A DNA stretch of 64,000 nt, from the NCBI RefSeq assembly GCF_900188175.1, contig NZ_FZOQ01000001.1, forward strand, positions 186,001-250,000, written 5' to 3'. The position numbers were made by a program, and so were the translations under genes. How positions within the stretch are numbered: position 1 is the first letter of the stretch; the number at the start of each line of letters is the position of its first letter. Of this stretch, positions 1 to 8,876 are shown in pieces. The notes under the pieces are model-generated. The model ran no database searches. It saw only the letters and a program-made list of their open reading frames with translations, and had not been told where the DNA came from. This DNA is from Pontibacter ummariensis (GTDB lineage: Bacteria > Bacteroidota > Bacteroidia > Cytophagales > Hymenobacteraceae).

Positions 1-59
1 AAGACCGTACAAATGCTGTGGCGTTTTCCACTTTTATGGCAAAGGTTTTGCTTCCTTTC

Positions 60-71
60 TTGTTGCAACAA
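60..71. promoter_or_regulatory. 12-bp perfect palindrome upstream of TetR gene (possible operator)
   Basis: TTGTTGCAACAA is a perfect inverted repeat. Its left part, TTGTTGCAA, recurs as a direct copy at 172-180, 31 bases before the TetR start codon. A possible Bacteroidetes -7 element (TACTTTTG, 114-121) lies between the two copies, but no well-spaced -33 TTTG was found. TetR proteins often bind palindromes near their own promoters, so autoregulation is possible; nothing in the sequence proves it. Confidence 0.25.
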
Positions 72-210
72 AGGTTCTTGCCCTCATTGCTTTCTTAATA
101 CATTTTATCGTTTTACTTTTGCAAATTGTAACAGTAAACCGCACTTTCCTGGTCAGATGTTTAAAGCTGGCTTGTTGCAAGAAAGGGCAAGAGATAACTC
201 ATTTTTGAAA

Positions 211-747
211 ATGGTCAAGACAAAAAAAGAAATTATACTGGATACAGCCCTGGACCTGTTTGCCGAGAAGGGCTATGACGCCACTCCCACCAGCCTGATT
301 GCCCGGGAGGCCGGCGTGTCGGAGGGGCTGATTTTTAAGCACTATATCAACAAGGAGAACCTGCTAGAGGCAGTAGTGAAGGCGGGGTATCGGCGCATCA
401 CGGATAAGAGCAAAGGCCTGGTGTCGGAGGATGATCCGGAGAAGCTGATCATGAACGTGCTGGATATGCCCTTCAAGTTGGTGGAAGAGGAAAAGAACTT
501 CTGGCGCATGCAGTTCCGCCTGGTGGATGAGGAGATTTCCCAGCGTCACCACGCCCGCTACTCGCAGTCGGTGATGCAGACCCTGGTTGGTGCTTTTAAA
601 AGGTTGGGCTACAAGGAACCTGAGTTGGAGACAGAGGTACTGATGCTCATCATCGAAGGTTTGTGGAGGCACTACCTGCTGAACGAGGACAAGGAGCACT
701 TCGGTAAAATGATCAACCTGATCAAAGCCAAGTACAGACAAGGATAA
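211..747 (+). CDS. TetR/AcrR family transcriptional regulator
   Basis: A 178-residue one-component regulator. Residues 5-50 form the TetR N-terminal DNA-binding domain: helix 1 (KEIILDTALDLFAEKGYD), then a helix-turn-helix around 27-46 (TSLIAREAGVSEGLIFKHY), the classic TetR signature. The remaining ~125 residues are a helical ligand-binding and dimerisation domain whose ligand cannot be read. The open frame extends upstream to 13, but that part reads like untranslated DNA, and the ATG at 211 places the HTH at the usual distance from the N-terminus. The gene stands alone and converges on the GH20 gene across a shared strong hairpin. Its target is unknown; an efflux or lipid-stress operon left of the window is as likely as anything here. 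Confidence 0.93.
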   Translation: MVKTKKEIILDTALDLFAEKGYDATPTSLIAREAGVSEGLIFKHYINKENLLEAVVKAGYRRITDKSKGLVSEDDPEKLIMNVLDMPFKLVEEEKNFWRMQFRLVDEEISQRHHARYSQSVMQTLVGAFKRLGYKEPELETEVLMLIIEGLWRHYLLNEDKEHFGKMINLIKAKYRQG

Positions 748-840
748 CAGGCAGGTATAGAAGAAGAGGAACACTTTTCTTTCCGGGCTTCCTGTGCCCA
801 TTTTTATACCCTCCCAGCTTAAGATGAAAACAAGGCGTAG

Positions 841-883
841 CCAAACAGAAAGGCCGCTTGCTATAAGCGGCCTTTCTGTTTGG
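841..883. terminator. 19-bp perfect hairpin between convergent genes
   Basis: Stem 841-859 pairs perfectly with 865-883 around a 5-base loop, with a GC-rich core and A/T-rich base. It lies between the TetR stop (747) and the stop of the minus-strand GH20 gene (909), so it probably terminates both transcripts. There is no long T-run after either arm. Confidence 0.8.
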
Positions 884-908
884 GGTAATGCTTTAAAAAT
901 GCTTGCGC

Positions 909-3167
909 CTAGTTCACCTCAATCTCATCTAAGAATAACCAGGCTTTTTCACCAGCACCCTGCTTTCCTTCCGGAACAGTTTGTGTGTTCCGCACGGCCA
1001 CTTTCACAAAGCGGGTTGTAGCGGGTTCAAACGCTACTTTTACGATAGCCTTTGGTCCGGTTAGCTGCGTTACTGCATACGTGCTGCCCAGCGGCACAAA
1101 CGTTTTACCATCCACAGAGCCATATACCTCCACTGCTTTCGGTGGGTAAATGTAGCTGCCTCCGGCTTGGAGCGCATGCACTACGACGTTGTTGATGGGC
1201 TGTGCTGCCCCCAGGTCTATGGTGGCCTCTACATCGCTGCCGGAGTACCCGATTGATTCCTGGTTCCGGCTTCCTTTCTCATTAATGATGCCGTCAATCA
1301 GCGTGAAGGCACCATTTCCCGGATAGTAATCAGACGGGAGCTGGCTTAAAGTAATGGCTTTGCCGGTTGCTTTATTGAAGTTGAGGTTAATGGTCAGGGA
1401 GTCAATAAGCTTGTTGTCCTTGTAGTACATGCCCATCACTTTGGCCGTCTCCTTTATCAGCAGCGGAGCGTTGTACTCCTGTTCAGGCTGAACCCCCTTA
1501 ATCGCGTACACCAGTTTGCCTAAATCTTTCTTTCCGTCAAGTTGCACGGTAATGCCTTCGTAGTTTGCTGCAGGTAAGAGCTTGGCATAAATATCATAAT
1601 AAGCGTTGCTGTACCTGGCTCCCCACAGGTCGTAACGCTTAAACTGCGTCAGCAATCTTTTCTCAAAGTCGTTCCAGTTTTTCTTCTCAGGCGCTGTCCA
1701 CAGCACCTCACTCAGGGCACTCATCCGCGGAAAGATCTGATACTCTACTTTAGCCGGGGTCTTCATATACTCTGTCCACACGTTTGCTTGTGCACCCAAG
1801 ATGTACTTGCTCTGTTCGGCAGTAAGCTCCTTAGGAACCGGCTCATAGCTATAGGCTTTTTCCACAGTTGTGAACCCCCCAATTGTCACGGAGTCCTCGC
1901 GTTGGCTTTGGGAATGGTCGAAGTAAACGTGGCTACCGGGTGTCATGATCACGTAGTGGTTCTGCTGCGCGGCGGCAATGCCACCCGCTTCTCCACGCCA
2001 GCTCATCACGATGGCATTCGGGGCCAGGCCACCTTCCAATATCTCATCCCAGCCAATGATCGTGCGGCCTTTGCTGTTGATGTACTTCTCCATGCGCTGG
2101 ATAAAGTAGCTCTGTAGTTCATGCTCGTCGTGCAGGCCCTCGTCCTTTATCCTTTTCTGACACAGAGAGCAGGCCTTCCAGTTTGCTTTTGGGCTTTCGT
2201 CACCACCAATGTGGATGTACTTCGAGGGGAAAATGGCCATTACCTCGTCCAACACATCCTGCAGGAAGGTGAAGGTAGAGTCTTTGCCGGCGCAGTACAC
2301 GTCATCAAACACCCCCCAGGTCTGCTCTACTTTGTAAGGACCCGTACCGGGGCAACCTAACCAGGAGTAAGCGGTAAGCGCCGCACTGGAATGGCCTGGC
2401 ATTTCGATTTCAGGAATCACTGTAATGTGCCTGTCTGCCGCATACTTTACAATCTCTTTGGCCTCTTCCTGCGTGTAGAAGCCTCCGTAGCGCTTGTTGT
2501 CGTTGCCGGTTCCGGGATAGCGGCCAATGATGGTTCCATCCCGGAAGGCACCAACTTTCGTAAGCTCGGGGTACTTCTTGATCTCGATTCGCCAGCCCTG
2601 GTCTTCTGTTAAGTGCCAGTGGAAGTAATTCATCTTGTGTAGAGCCAGGTAGTCGATATACTTTTTAATAAAGGATATCGGAAACATGTGGCGGCCTACA
2701 TCCAGGTGCATGCCCCGGTAGTTAAAGCGGGGAACGTCCTGTATGGCCACTGCCGGGATCGACAAGGCCCTGCTTTTCTCCACAGGCAATAACTGAATCA
2801 GTGACTGCAGACCATGGAAAGTGCCGGCATAGGTATCACCTGCTATGGTCACGCCATCCTTCGTAACATCCAGGGCATAGGCATCCTTGGCGTTTGTGCC
2901 GGACGGCTTGCGCGTTTGTAACCTGATGTAATTTTTGGGCTCTTTTTTTTCGATAGGGAGCGTAAAGCCATACACTTCCTGCAGGTAAGCATTCAGGAAG
3001 TCAGCAGCCTTCCGGTCTTCTTTATCCTTGGCCACGATCGTGGTGCTCTGGGAGAGGGTAAAGTTACCTGGCTTAACCTGAACACTGGCAGGCTTCGGAA
3101 TAATAGAGATGTCCTGTGCTGTTGCCATTTGGGCTACAAGCACTAGTAAGAACAAGAGTCGTTTCAT
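909..3167 (-). CDS. Exported GH20 beta-N-acetylhexosaminidase
   Basis: A 752-residue glycoside hydrolase that should remove terminal beta-GlcNAc (or GalNAc) from chitooligosaccharides or glycoconjugates by substrate-assisted catalysis. Residues 1-17 are a Sec signal peptide (MKRLLFLLVLVAQMATAQ). An N-terminal GH20b-like domain (about 20-145) precedes the catalytic TIM barrel (about 150-500), which starts with FNYRGMHLDVGRH and carries the catalytic pair D323-E324 in IHIGGDES. The C-terminal ~120 residues look like an F5/8-type C or CBM32-like sugar-binding domain. It is the last gene of the GlcNAc operon, 27 bp behind the permease, and would act in the periplasm or at the surface to feed it. 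Family assignment is firm; natural substrate (chitin, peptidoglycan or glycans) is inferred. Confidence 0.96.
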   Translation of the reverse strand: MKRLLFLLVLVAQMATAQDISIIPKPASVQVKPGNFTLSQSTTIVAKDKEDRKAADFLNAYLQEVYGFTLPIEKKEPKNYIRLQTRKPSGTNAKDAYALDVTKDGVTIAGDTYAGTFHGLQSLIQLLPVEKSRALSIPAVAIQDVPRFNYRGMHLDVGRHMFPISFIKKYIDYLALHKMNYFHWHLTEDQGWRIEIKKYPELTKVGAFRDGTIIGRYPGTGNDNKRYGGFYTQEEAKEIVKYAADRHITVIPEIEMPGHSSAALTAYSWLGCPGTGPYKVEQTWGVFDDVYCAGKDSTFTFLQDVLDEVMAIFPSKYIHIGGDESPKANWKACSLCQKRIKDEGLHDEHELQSYFIQRMEKYINSKGRTIIGWDEILEGGLAPNAIVMSWRGEAGGIAAAQQNHYVIMTPGSHVYFDHSQSQREDSVTIGGFTTVEKAYSYEPVPKELTAEQSKYILGAQANVWTEYMKTPAKVEYQIFPRMSALSEVLWTAPEKKNWNDFEKRLLTQFKRYDLWGARYSNAYYDIYAKLLPAANYEGITVQLDGKKDLGKLVYAIKGVQPEQEYNAPLLIKETAKVMGMYYKDNKLIDSLTINLNFNKATGKAITLSQLPSDYYPGNGAFTLIDGIINEKGSRNQESIGYSGSDVEATIDLGAAQPINNVVVHALQAGGSYIYPPKAVEVYGSVDGKTFVPLGSTYAVTQLTGPKAIVKVAFEPATTRFVKVAVRNTQTVPEGKQGAGEKAWLFLDEIEVN

Positions 3168-3194
3168 ACTATTCTGTGTTTAGGGGAAGATTAA

Positions 3195-4517
3195 CTACAA
3201 AGGAAGGTCGCCGGATACTTGCGCTCTAGTCCTGATCTTGTGACCGTAAACAGCGAAGTATAAAATGAACAGGTAGCAAGGCACCATGATCCAGTACGCC
3301 TGGTGCGGGTCAATGGTGTCGGCCAGCCAGCCGTAAACCAGCGGCAGCACGGCGCCACCGGCAATACCCATGATCAGGAGAGAAGACCCAATCTTGGTGA
3401 AGCGCCCCAAGTCAGCAATAGCCAGTGGCCAGATAGCAGGCCACATCAGGGCGTTTGCCAGGCCCAGCAACGAGATGAACAGCACCGAGACATAGCCATC
3501 GGTAAAGAGTGCCACCAAGGCAAAGACCACCCCCAGCACCGCAGACACCTGTAGGGCCTTGGATTGGGAGATGTATTTAGGGATCGCGAAAATACCGATA
3601 ACGTAACCTATGAGCATGGCAACCATGGTGTAAGTTGTGAAGACCTTTGCCTCTGAGAGCGCAATACCTTGTGCGGCACCATAACTGATAACGGTATCAC
3701 CGGCCATTACCTCCACACCTACATAGAGGAAAAGTGTAAAGGCACCAAGCAACAGGTGCGGGAACTGAAAGACGCTCTTCTTGTTCGAGTTGGCAGAGGC
3801 AACAGTTTCGTCTTCCTGGTCTGTGTCCACTTCTGGTAAAGCAGAGAAAGAAACCAGAACAGCCAGTACTACCAGCACACCTGCCATAATGAGATAAGGC
3901 GTAATTACTTCTGAAGCTAAGTTATCCAGCTCTAAGGCCTGCTGTGCGGCACTCATGCCGGCGAGGCTCTTTTCCAGTTCATCTGCATTCTCTAAAATGA
4001 TGGCTCCCATGATCAGCGGAGCAAGAGCACCTGCCACTTTGTTGCAGATACCCATGATGCTGATGCGCTTGGCAGCACTTTCGCGGGGGCCCAGAATGGT
4101 GACATAAGGGTTAACGGCTGTTTGGAGTATTGCCAAACCAGTACCCTGTATAAACAGGCCGATCAGGAAAAAGGAGTAAGTCCGGGTCATAGCGGCCGGA
4201 ATAAACACCAGCGCCCCTACGGCAATAACGCCGAGCCCGACAGACATCCCCCGCTTAAAGCCAGTCGCCTTCAAAACCCAGGCAGAAGGGATGGCCATCA
4301 CGAGGTAGGCAACATAAAAGGCAAAAGCCACCAGGTATGACTCAAAGTTGTTGAGCTCGCAGGCTATTCTAAGGTAAGGGATCAGAACTGAGTTAAGCCA
4401 GGTGATAAAGCCAAATATGAAAAACAGGGTTCCGATGATGAGCATGGAGCGTACGCTGCCCTCATGCTGTGAGGCAGGCGTTTGCTTTTCCTCTTTTGTT
4501 AATGAGTTTTGTGCCAT
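3195..4517 (-). CDS. MFS sugar permease, FucP/GluP/NagP type
   Basis: A 440-residue inner-membrane transporter with about 12 hydrophobic segments. The first, LIIGTLFFIFGFITWLN, with the following LIPYLR is typical of the FucP/glucose-galactose transporter family, which uses proton or sodium symport. The internal QTAVNPYVTILGP motif is also characteristic. A hydrophilic loop near 225-250 separates the two halves. Placed between a ROK kinase (94 bp upstream) and the GH20 gene, it is most likely the GlcNAc importer, as NagP is in other GlcNAc operons (established analogy). Fucose or glucose cannot be excluded from sequence alone. Confidence 0.93.
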   Translation of the reverse strand: MAQNSLTKEEKQTPASQHEGSVRSMLIIGTLFFIFGFITWLNSVLIPYLRIACELNNFESYLVAFAFYVAYLVMAIPSAWVLKATGFKRGMSVGLGVIAVGALVFIPAAMTRTYSFFLIGLFIQGTGLAILQTAVNPYVTILGPRESAAKRISIMGICNKVAGALAPLIMGAIILENADELEKSLAGMSAAQQALELDNLASEVITPYLIMAGVLVVLAVLVSFSALPEVDTDQEDETVASANSNKKSVFQFPHLLLGAFTLFLYVGVEVMAGDTVISYGAAQGIALSEAKVFTTYTMVAMLIGYVIGIFAIPKYISQSKALQVSAVLGVVFALVALFTDGYVSVLFISLLGLANALMWPAIWPLAIADLGRFTKIGSSLLIMGIAGGAVLPLVYGWLADTIDPHQAYWIMVPCYLFILYFAVYGHKIRTRAQVSGDLPL

Positions 4518-4611
4518 TGGGTAATGCCGGTTAGATATTGATTTCTTAAAGCTAATTGTTTTGGTTTAATCAAGGTAGCAATGTCGCTTGTTTTGAACAG
4601 TGCTTTTTAGG

Positions 4612-5493
4612 CTAAGGCAGGGCCAGGTTAGCCGGATAACTGTGCTTGTGTCTCATCTGGAAGAGCGCCACGGCTCCCAGAATGGCAACATTATCCATGG
4701 CCGAAGGCTCGATTACCAGTTTGTCCCGGATCCTTTTAAAAGGGAAGGCCTGCACTTGTTTTAGCATGGCTTCCTTAAAAAGCGGAAAAGACTTGCTGAT
4801 AGAGCCTCCTAAGAATATGGCCTCTGGTGAAAGCAGGTGCAAGACGAGGTTGATGGCGTTCCCCAAGTGATAGCCATACTGCTCGTAAGCTTCGAGGGCC
4901 TTTGTGTCACCTTGCTTTGCTCTCTTTTTTAGTTCATTGCCCTCTACGCCGTATTGCTGGAGGAAAAACTTGCCACCGCAATAATCCTCCACCACCTGGT
5001 TCAGGTAAGGGATGCTTCCTATCTCGCCTGCACTGGAGAACGAGCCACTATAGAGGTCGCCATTGATGATAATGCCAGCGCCAAGGCCTGTCCCAAGTGT
5101 TAAGCCCACTACATTTTGGTAAGCCTGTGCTTTCCCAAACACTTTCTCGCCCAGCACAAACGTGTTGGCATCGTTGGTGAGGTACACGGGTACATTAAAG
5201 TAGTCCTGCAGGTTCTCTTTGAGGGGCACTTCCTGCCAGGCCGGGATATTCGTGATATCGTATACTTTGCCCGCAGCCTCATCTACCAGGCCCGGGACGC
5301 CGATCCCGATCCCGGCTACCTGCTCATCCATTAGTTGTGCTATGCCGCCTTTGATGTTCGCAATAATTTGCTCCTCGGGCGCCTGTGCTTCTGTGGGTAT
5401 CTTTACTTCGGCTACAATAGAGCTCCCCCGGACTACGCCCATGTGGATCTTGGTGGCACCAATGTCAATACCGATTATCTTTTGTTCTTCCAT
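4612..5493 (-). CDS. ROK-family sugar kinase (probable GlcNAc or glucose kinase)
   Basis: A 293-residue cytoplasmic kinase of the ASKHA fold. The phosphate-binding loop is GIDIGATK (8-15), the catalytic Asp is D108 in TNDAN, and the second ATP motif is LGTGLGAG. Unlike classical ROK proteins it lacks the zinc-binding CxCGxxGCxE motif; only DYCGGKFF remains in that area, as in some Bacteroidota glucokinase-like ROK proteins. It should phosphorylate the sugar brought in by the adjacent permease, giving the 6-phosphate used by the NagB protein encoded 101 bp upstream. GlcNAc specificity is inferred from context. Confidence 0.9.
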   Translation of the reverse strand: MEEQKIIGIDIGATKIHMGVVRGSSIVAEVKIPTEAQAPEEQIIANIKGGIAQLMDEQVAGIGIGVPGLVDEAAGKVYDITNIPAWQEVPLKENLQDYFNVPVYLTNDANTFVLGEKVFGKAQAYQNVVGLTLGTGLGAGIIINGDLYSGSFSSAGEIGSIPYLNQVVEDYCGGKFFLQQYGVEGNELKKRAKQGDTKALEAYEQYGYHLGNAINLVLHLLSPEAIFLGGSISKSFPLFKEAMLKQVQAFPFKRIRDKLVIEPSAMDNVAILGAVALFQMRHKHSYPANLALP

Positions 5494-5594
5494 TGTTGTA
5501 TGTTAAAGGAGTTCGCATTGTCATGTTCACTCCAACTCGTTTGTCTAAGTAGCGGGCTGCACAGGTTAACTGAGCAGCCCGGGTAGGAGCTTCC

Positions 5595-7514
5595 CTAGTA
5601 ACGGAACCGGACAAAGGCCTCCATTGCCTCATAGTCTGCCAGGCCCAGCTGGTCGTAGTGTCGGGCAGTCTCACGATTGCGCTCCTCTGCCCGCACCCAG
5701 AACTCCCGTGCATCATCACCGGGGAACACAGGGCGGTCCTTTTGCGACTGGTGCTTAAAGATAGCAAAGCGTTTGCGCTCCACTTCCTGTGGCGAAAGTG
5801 GCACGGCCATTTCGATCTCATGCGTGTCGAACTCGTGCCAGGCACCGCGGTACATCCACAGCCAGCAGTCCTCTATCCAGTCCTCAGTTTCGCGCAGGCG
5901 GCGCAGTGCCTCCAATATAATTCTAAAGCAGACGATGTGCGTGCCATGTGGGTCGGCAAAATCACCGGCAGCGAAGATCTGGTGTGGCTTCACTTCACGC
6001 AGCAGTGCCATGGTCAACTCAATGTCTTCGTCTGTTACAGGGTTTTTGCGCAGCTTGCCTTCCTCGTAGAAGGGCAGGGCCATAAAGTGTATGCGCTTGT
6101 CTGGCAGGCCTGCGAAACGGGCTGCCGCAAAGGCCTCGCTTTTGCGGATAAAGCCTTTCACGTTCCGAATCTCCTGGGTGTCCGGCTGGTTCGGCTGCTT
6201 GGTGCTGAAGAACTGGCGCATGTCCTCGTAAAGGTCTTTTAATTTGCCGCTGTCTTCCCCTATGCTTCTGTCGAAGTCAATGGCAAACTCCATGTAGCGG
6301 AGCACATCATCGTCCCACACAGCAGTATTGCCCGATGTCTGGTAGGCCACGTGTACCTCGTGCCCCTGGTCTACCAGGCGGATAAAGGTACCGCCCATGG
6401 AGATCACGTCATCATCGGGGTGAGGCGAAAAGATTACTACTCGCTTCTTGGCCGGTTCTGCCCGCTCTGGACGCTGCTTGTCATCAGCTTGGGGCTTACC
6501 GCCTGGCCAGCCCGTGATGGTGCGCTGTAGTTGATTGAAGATATCGATATTGATGTTGTAAGCCGGGCCTCGCTCCGTGGCCAGTTGAGCCATGCCGTGG
6601 TTGTTGTAATCCTCCTCCGTTAGTTTCAGGATTGGCTTCTTCACTGTTTCTGAGAGCCAGATCACAGCCTTCTTCGTTAGCTGCTCATCCCACACGCAGT
6701 CCTTCACGAGCCATGGCGTATCGAAGCGGGTTAGTTCAGAGGCGGCGTCCTCGTCCAGCACGAACTCCACGTTGTCGGAAAGTTGCAGGTAGGTAGCCGG
6801 CACCTCAGACGAAATCTCTCCCTCGACTGCTTTTTTAATGATTGGTGCTTTCTTTCTGCTCCAGGCCATGAGGATGATCTCACGGGCCTTAAAGATGGTG
6901 CCGATCCCCATGGTGATGGCCTTGGTTGGCACGTTCTCCTTACCGCCAAAGTCGCGGGAGGCATCCCTTCTGGTCAGGTCATCAAGCGTCACCAAGCGGG
7001 TGCCGGAGTTAGGTGCGGAGCCCGGTTCGTTAAAGCCGATGTGACCCGTACGGCCAATGCCCAGGATTTGTAAATCAAGGCCGTTTAGCTCCTCGATCAT
7101 GTGCTCGTAGTTCAGGCAGTAAGCTGCTATCTCATCCCGTTCCAGCGTGCCATCCGGAATGTGCACGTTCTCCCGAGGTATATCCACATGGTCGAACAGG
7201 TTCTCATTCATGAACGTCACATAGCTCTGGGCTGCGTCGGGCTGCATCGGGTAGTACTCATCCAGGTTAAAGGTGATCACGTTCCGGAAGCTCAGTCCTT
7301 CCTCACGGTGCAGGCGCACCAGTTCAGCATACACACCCACAGGGGTGGCGCCTGTAGCCAGTCCCAACACAGCTTGCTCCCCTTTCTTCTGTTTGGCGAG
7401 GATAAGATCTGCAATGCGGCGGGCAACCCTGACAGAGGCTGTTTGCTCATCGGGGTACACGGTTACGGGAAGCTTTTCGAAGCGTGTTTCTTCAAGAAGG
7501 TTTAATCGGGCCAT
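5595..7514 (-). CDS. nagB: Glucosamine-6-phosphate deaminase fused to PIG-L/LmbE-like domain
   Basis: A 639-residue two-domain cytoplasmic enzyme. Residues ~15-265 are NagB, which converts glucosamine-6-P to fructose-6-P and ammonia. It has the substrate loop GLATGATPVG (51-60), the catalytic Asp in FNLDEYY (D85), and GHIGFNEPGS with H158 and E163. Residues ~355-620 are a PIG-L/LmbE-type Zn-dependent N-deacetylase-like domain with PHPDD (364-368) and a DPHGTH motif further on. This fused form is known in Bacteroidota. The second gene of the operon, 111 bp after the repressor gene. No separate NagA deacetylase is in the window, so the PIG-L half may supply that step; this is inference. The deaminase call is very safe, the role of the second domain is not. 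Confidence 0.95.
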   Translation of the reverse strand: MARLNLLEETRFEKLPVTVYPDEQTASVRVARRIADLILAKQKKGEQAVLGLATGATPVGVYAELVRLHREEGLSFRNVITFNLDEYYPMQPDAAQSYVTFMNENLFDHVDIPRENVHIPDGTLERDEIAAYCLNYEHMIEELNGLDLQILGIGRTGHIGFNEPGSAPNSGTRLVTLDDLTRRDASRDFGGKENVPTKAITMGIGTIFKAREIILMAWSRKKAPIIKKAVEGEISSEVPATYLQLSDNVEFVLDEDAASELTRFDTPWLVKDCVWDEQLTKKAVIWLSETVKKPILKLTEEDYNNHGMAQLATERGPAYNINIDIFNQLQRTITGWPGGKPQADDKQRPERAEPAKKRVVIFSPHPDDDVISMGGTFIRLVDQGHEVHVAYQTSGNTAVWDDDVLRYMEFAIDFDRSIGEDSGKLKDLYEDMRQFFSTKQPNQPDTQEIRNVKGFIRKSEAFAAARFAGLPDKRIHFMALPFYEEGKLRKNPVTDEDIELTMALLREVKPHQIFAAGDFADPHGTHIVCFRIILEALRRLRETEDWIEDCWLWMYRGAWHEFDTHEIEMAVPLSPQEVERKRFAIFKHQSQKDRPVFPGDDAREFWVRAEERNRETARHYDQLGLADYEAMEAFVRFRY

Positions 7515-7625
7515 TTTTGTTAACGTATGTGTTTCTTAGTTTCTGTTTGGTGTATGTAAGCTGTTCTTTTCTGTCGTTCCCCGGAAAGGGAAGTGCCAGG
7601 TGGCAGAGCTGTGGCTGTGGTCTTG

Positions 7626-8876
7626 TTATTTGGCCAGTTCAATCTGGCTTTCGAAAATGTTTTCCATAACAGTGGCTACCGAACCTAAAATACCTGCATC
7701 CTTGCCAAGGCCAGAGAGGGCGATGTTCGTCGTTTCCCTGAGCTGTGGCATGCAGTAGGTGTTGATAGCTTGTTGTATCGGTACGGTGATGTATTGTTTG
7801 GCTTCGGCAATTTTGCCGCCCAGTATGACTAGTTCGGGGTTAAAGAGCTGTATCAGGATCGCGATTCCCTTGCCCAGGTGCATCCCTGTTTCGGCAAGGA
7901 TGCTGATGGCGTACTGGTCGCCCTGGTTCGCGGCGTCAATTACTACCTGGGGCTCTATCTGTTCTATCTCCTGGTCCGACAACCTGTTCAAAAGGGAACT
8001 TTGCCCGGACTTGATGCCCTCTTTGGCCATGCGTGCCATCGCAATGCCCGAAGCAACTGTTTCCAGGCAGCCTCGCTTGCCGCAATGGCACAATGCCCCA
8101 TTTTCTAACAAAGGTATGTGCCCCAGCTCTCCTGCAAAGCCGGAAGATCCGCTGCGGAGCTTGCCGTCCACAATAACACCGAGGCCAATGCCCCAATCCA
8201 TGGAAATGACCAGTACGTTTTTCTTGTTCTGGGCAAGGCCGAACCGGAACTCCGCCAGAGTGGCGCTCTTTACGTCGTTTTGGATGTACACAGGCTTGTT
8301 AAACTTCTTCTCCAACACTTGCTGCAGGGTGTCAGAGTTCGGAGGTGTTAGTAAGTAGGTATAGTTGCTGCCCACATTGGGCGATACCAAGCCGGGCATA
8401 CTGATGCCTATACCCATTAGCTTGTTTGTATTGATTCCGGAAGACAGGATTAAGTTGGTCGCGTACTGGTAAAGCTGCTCAACAGCGCTTAAGTCTTTGG
8501 ATATCTTAAAAGAAAAAGTTTGCGTGCCTGCAATGTTATTGTTGTTGTTGTCAAAGATCGCCATCCTGGTCTTAAAGCGGTCCATGTCGATACTCAGCAC
8601 AAACAGGGAGTTGTCTTTTAGTCCATATAAGTCTGGCTTTCGTCCTCCCACCGACTTGCCTCGTCCCTGTTTCTCTACCAGTCCTTCTGCCATCAATTCA
8701 TTTAGCAAAGCCGTAGAGGTTGGCGAACTGATATGAAAGCGGTTGCAAATGTCTGTATTGGTTTTTGCCCCTTTTACATAAAGGTGCTTTATAATCTTTA
8801 TTTTCTGGAGGTGCTTTTTTCTTTCGACGTTGTTGAGCGTCTCAATAAAGCTGTTCTCTGTTAGTAAGGATACCAT
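7626..8876 (-). CDS. ROK-family transcriptional regulator (NagC/XylR type)
   Basis: A 416-residue regulator. A MarR-like winged helix occupies ~20-90 (TNTDICNRFHISSPTSTALL as recognition region, wing with GGRKP). A ROK sugar-binding domain follows, with catalytic-position D201 in QNDV and an intact zinc motif CHCGKRGCLE (C263, C265, C270). It is the first gene of the GlcNAc operon and is divergent from the SusC gene at 9668, so it may control both. The sensed ligand is probably GlcNAc or GlcNAc-6-P, by analogy with NagC. The ATG at 8876 is 36 bp from a tandem repeat that could be its operator. Confidence 0.93.
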   Translation of the reverse strand: MVSLLTENSFIETLNNVERKKHLQKIKIIKHLYVKGAKTNTDICNRFHISSPTSTALLNELMAEGLVEKQGRGKSVGGRKPDLYGLKDNSLFVLSIDMDRFKTRMAIFDNNNNNIAGTQTFSFKISKDLSAVEQLYQYATNLILSSGINTNKLMGIGISMPGLVSPNVGSNYTYLLTPPNSDTLQQVLEKKFNKPVYIQNDVKSATLAEFRFGLAQNKKNVLVISMDWGIGLGVIVDGKLRSGSSGFAGELGHIPLLENGALCHCGKRGCLETVASGIAMARMAKEGIKSGQSSLLNRLSDQEIEQIEPQVVIDAANQGDQYAISILAETGMHLGKGIAILIQLFNPELVILGGKIAEAKQYITVPIQQAINTYCMPQLRETTNIALSGLGKDAGILGSVATVMENIFESQIELAK

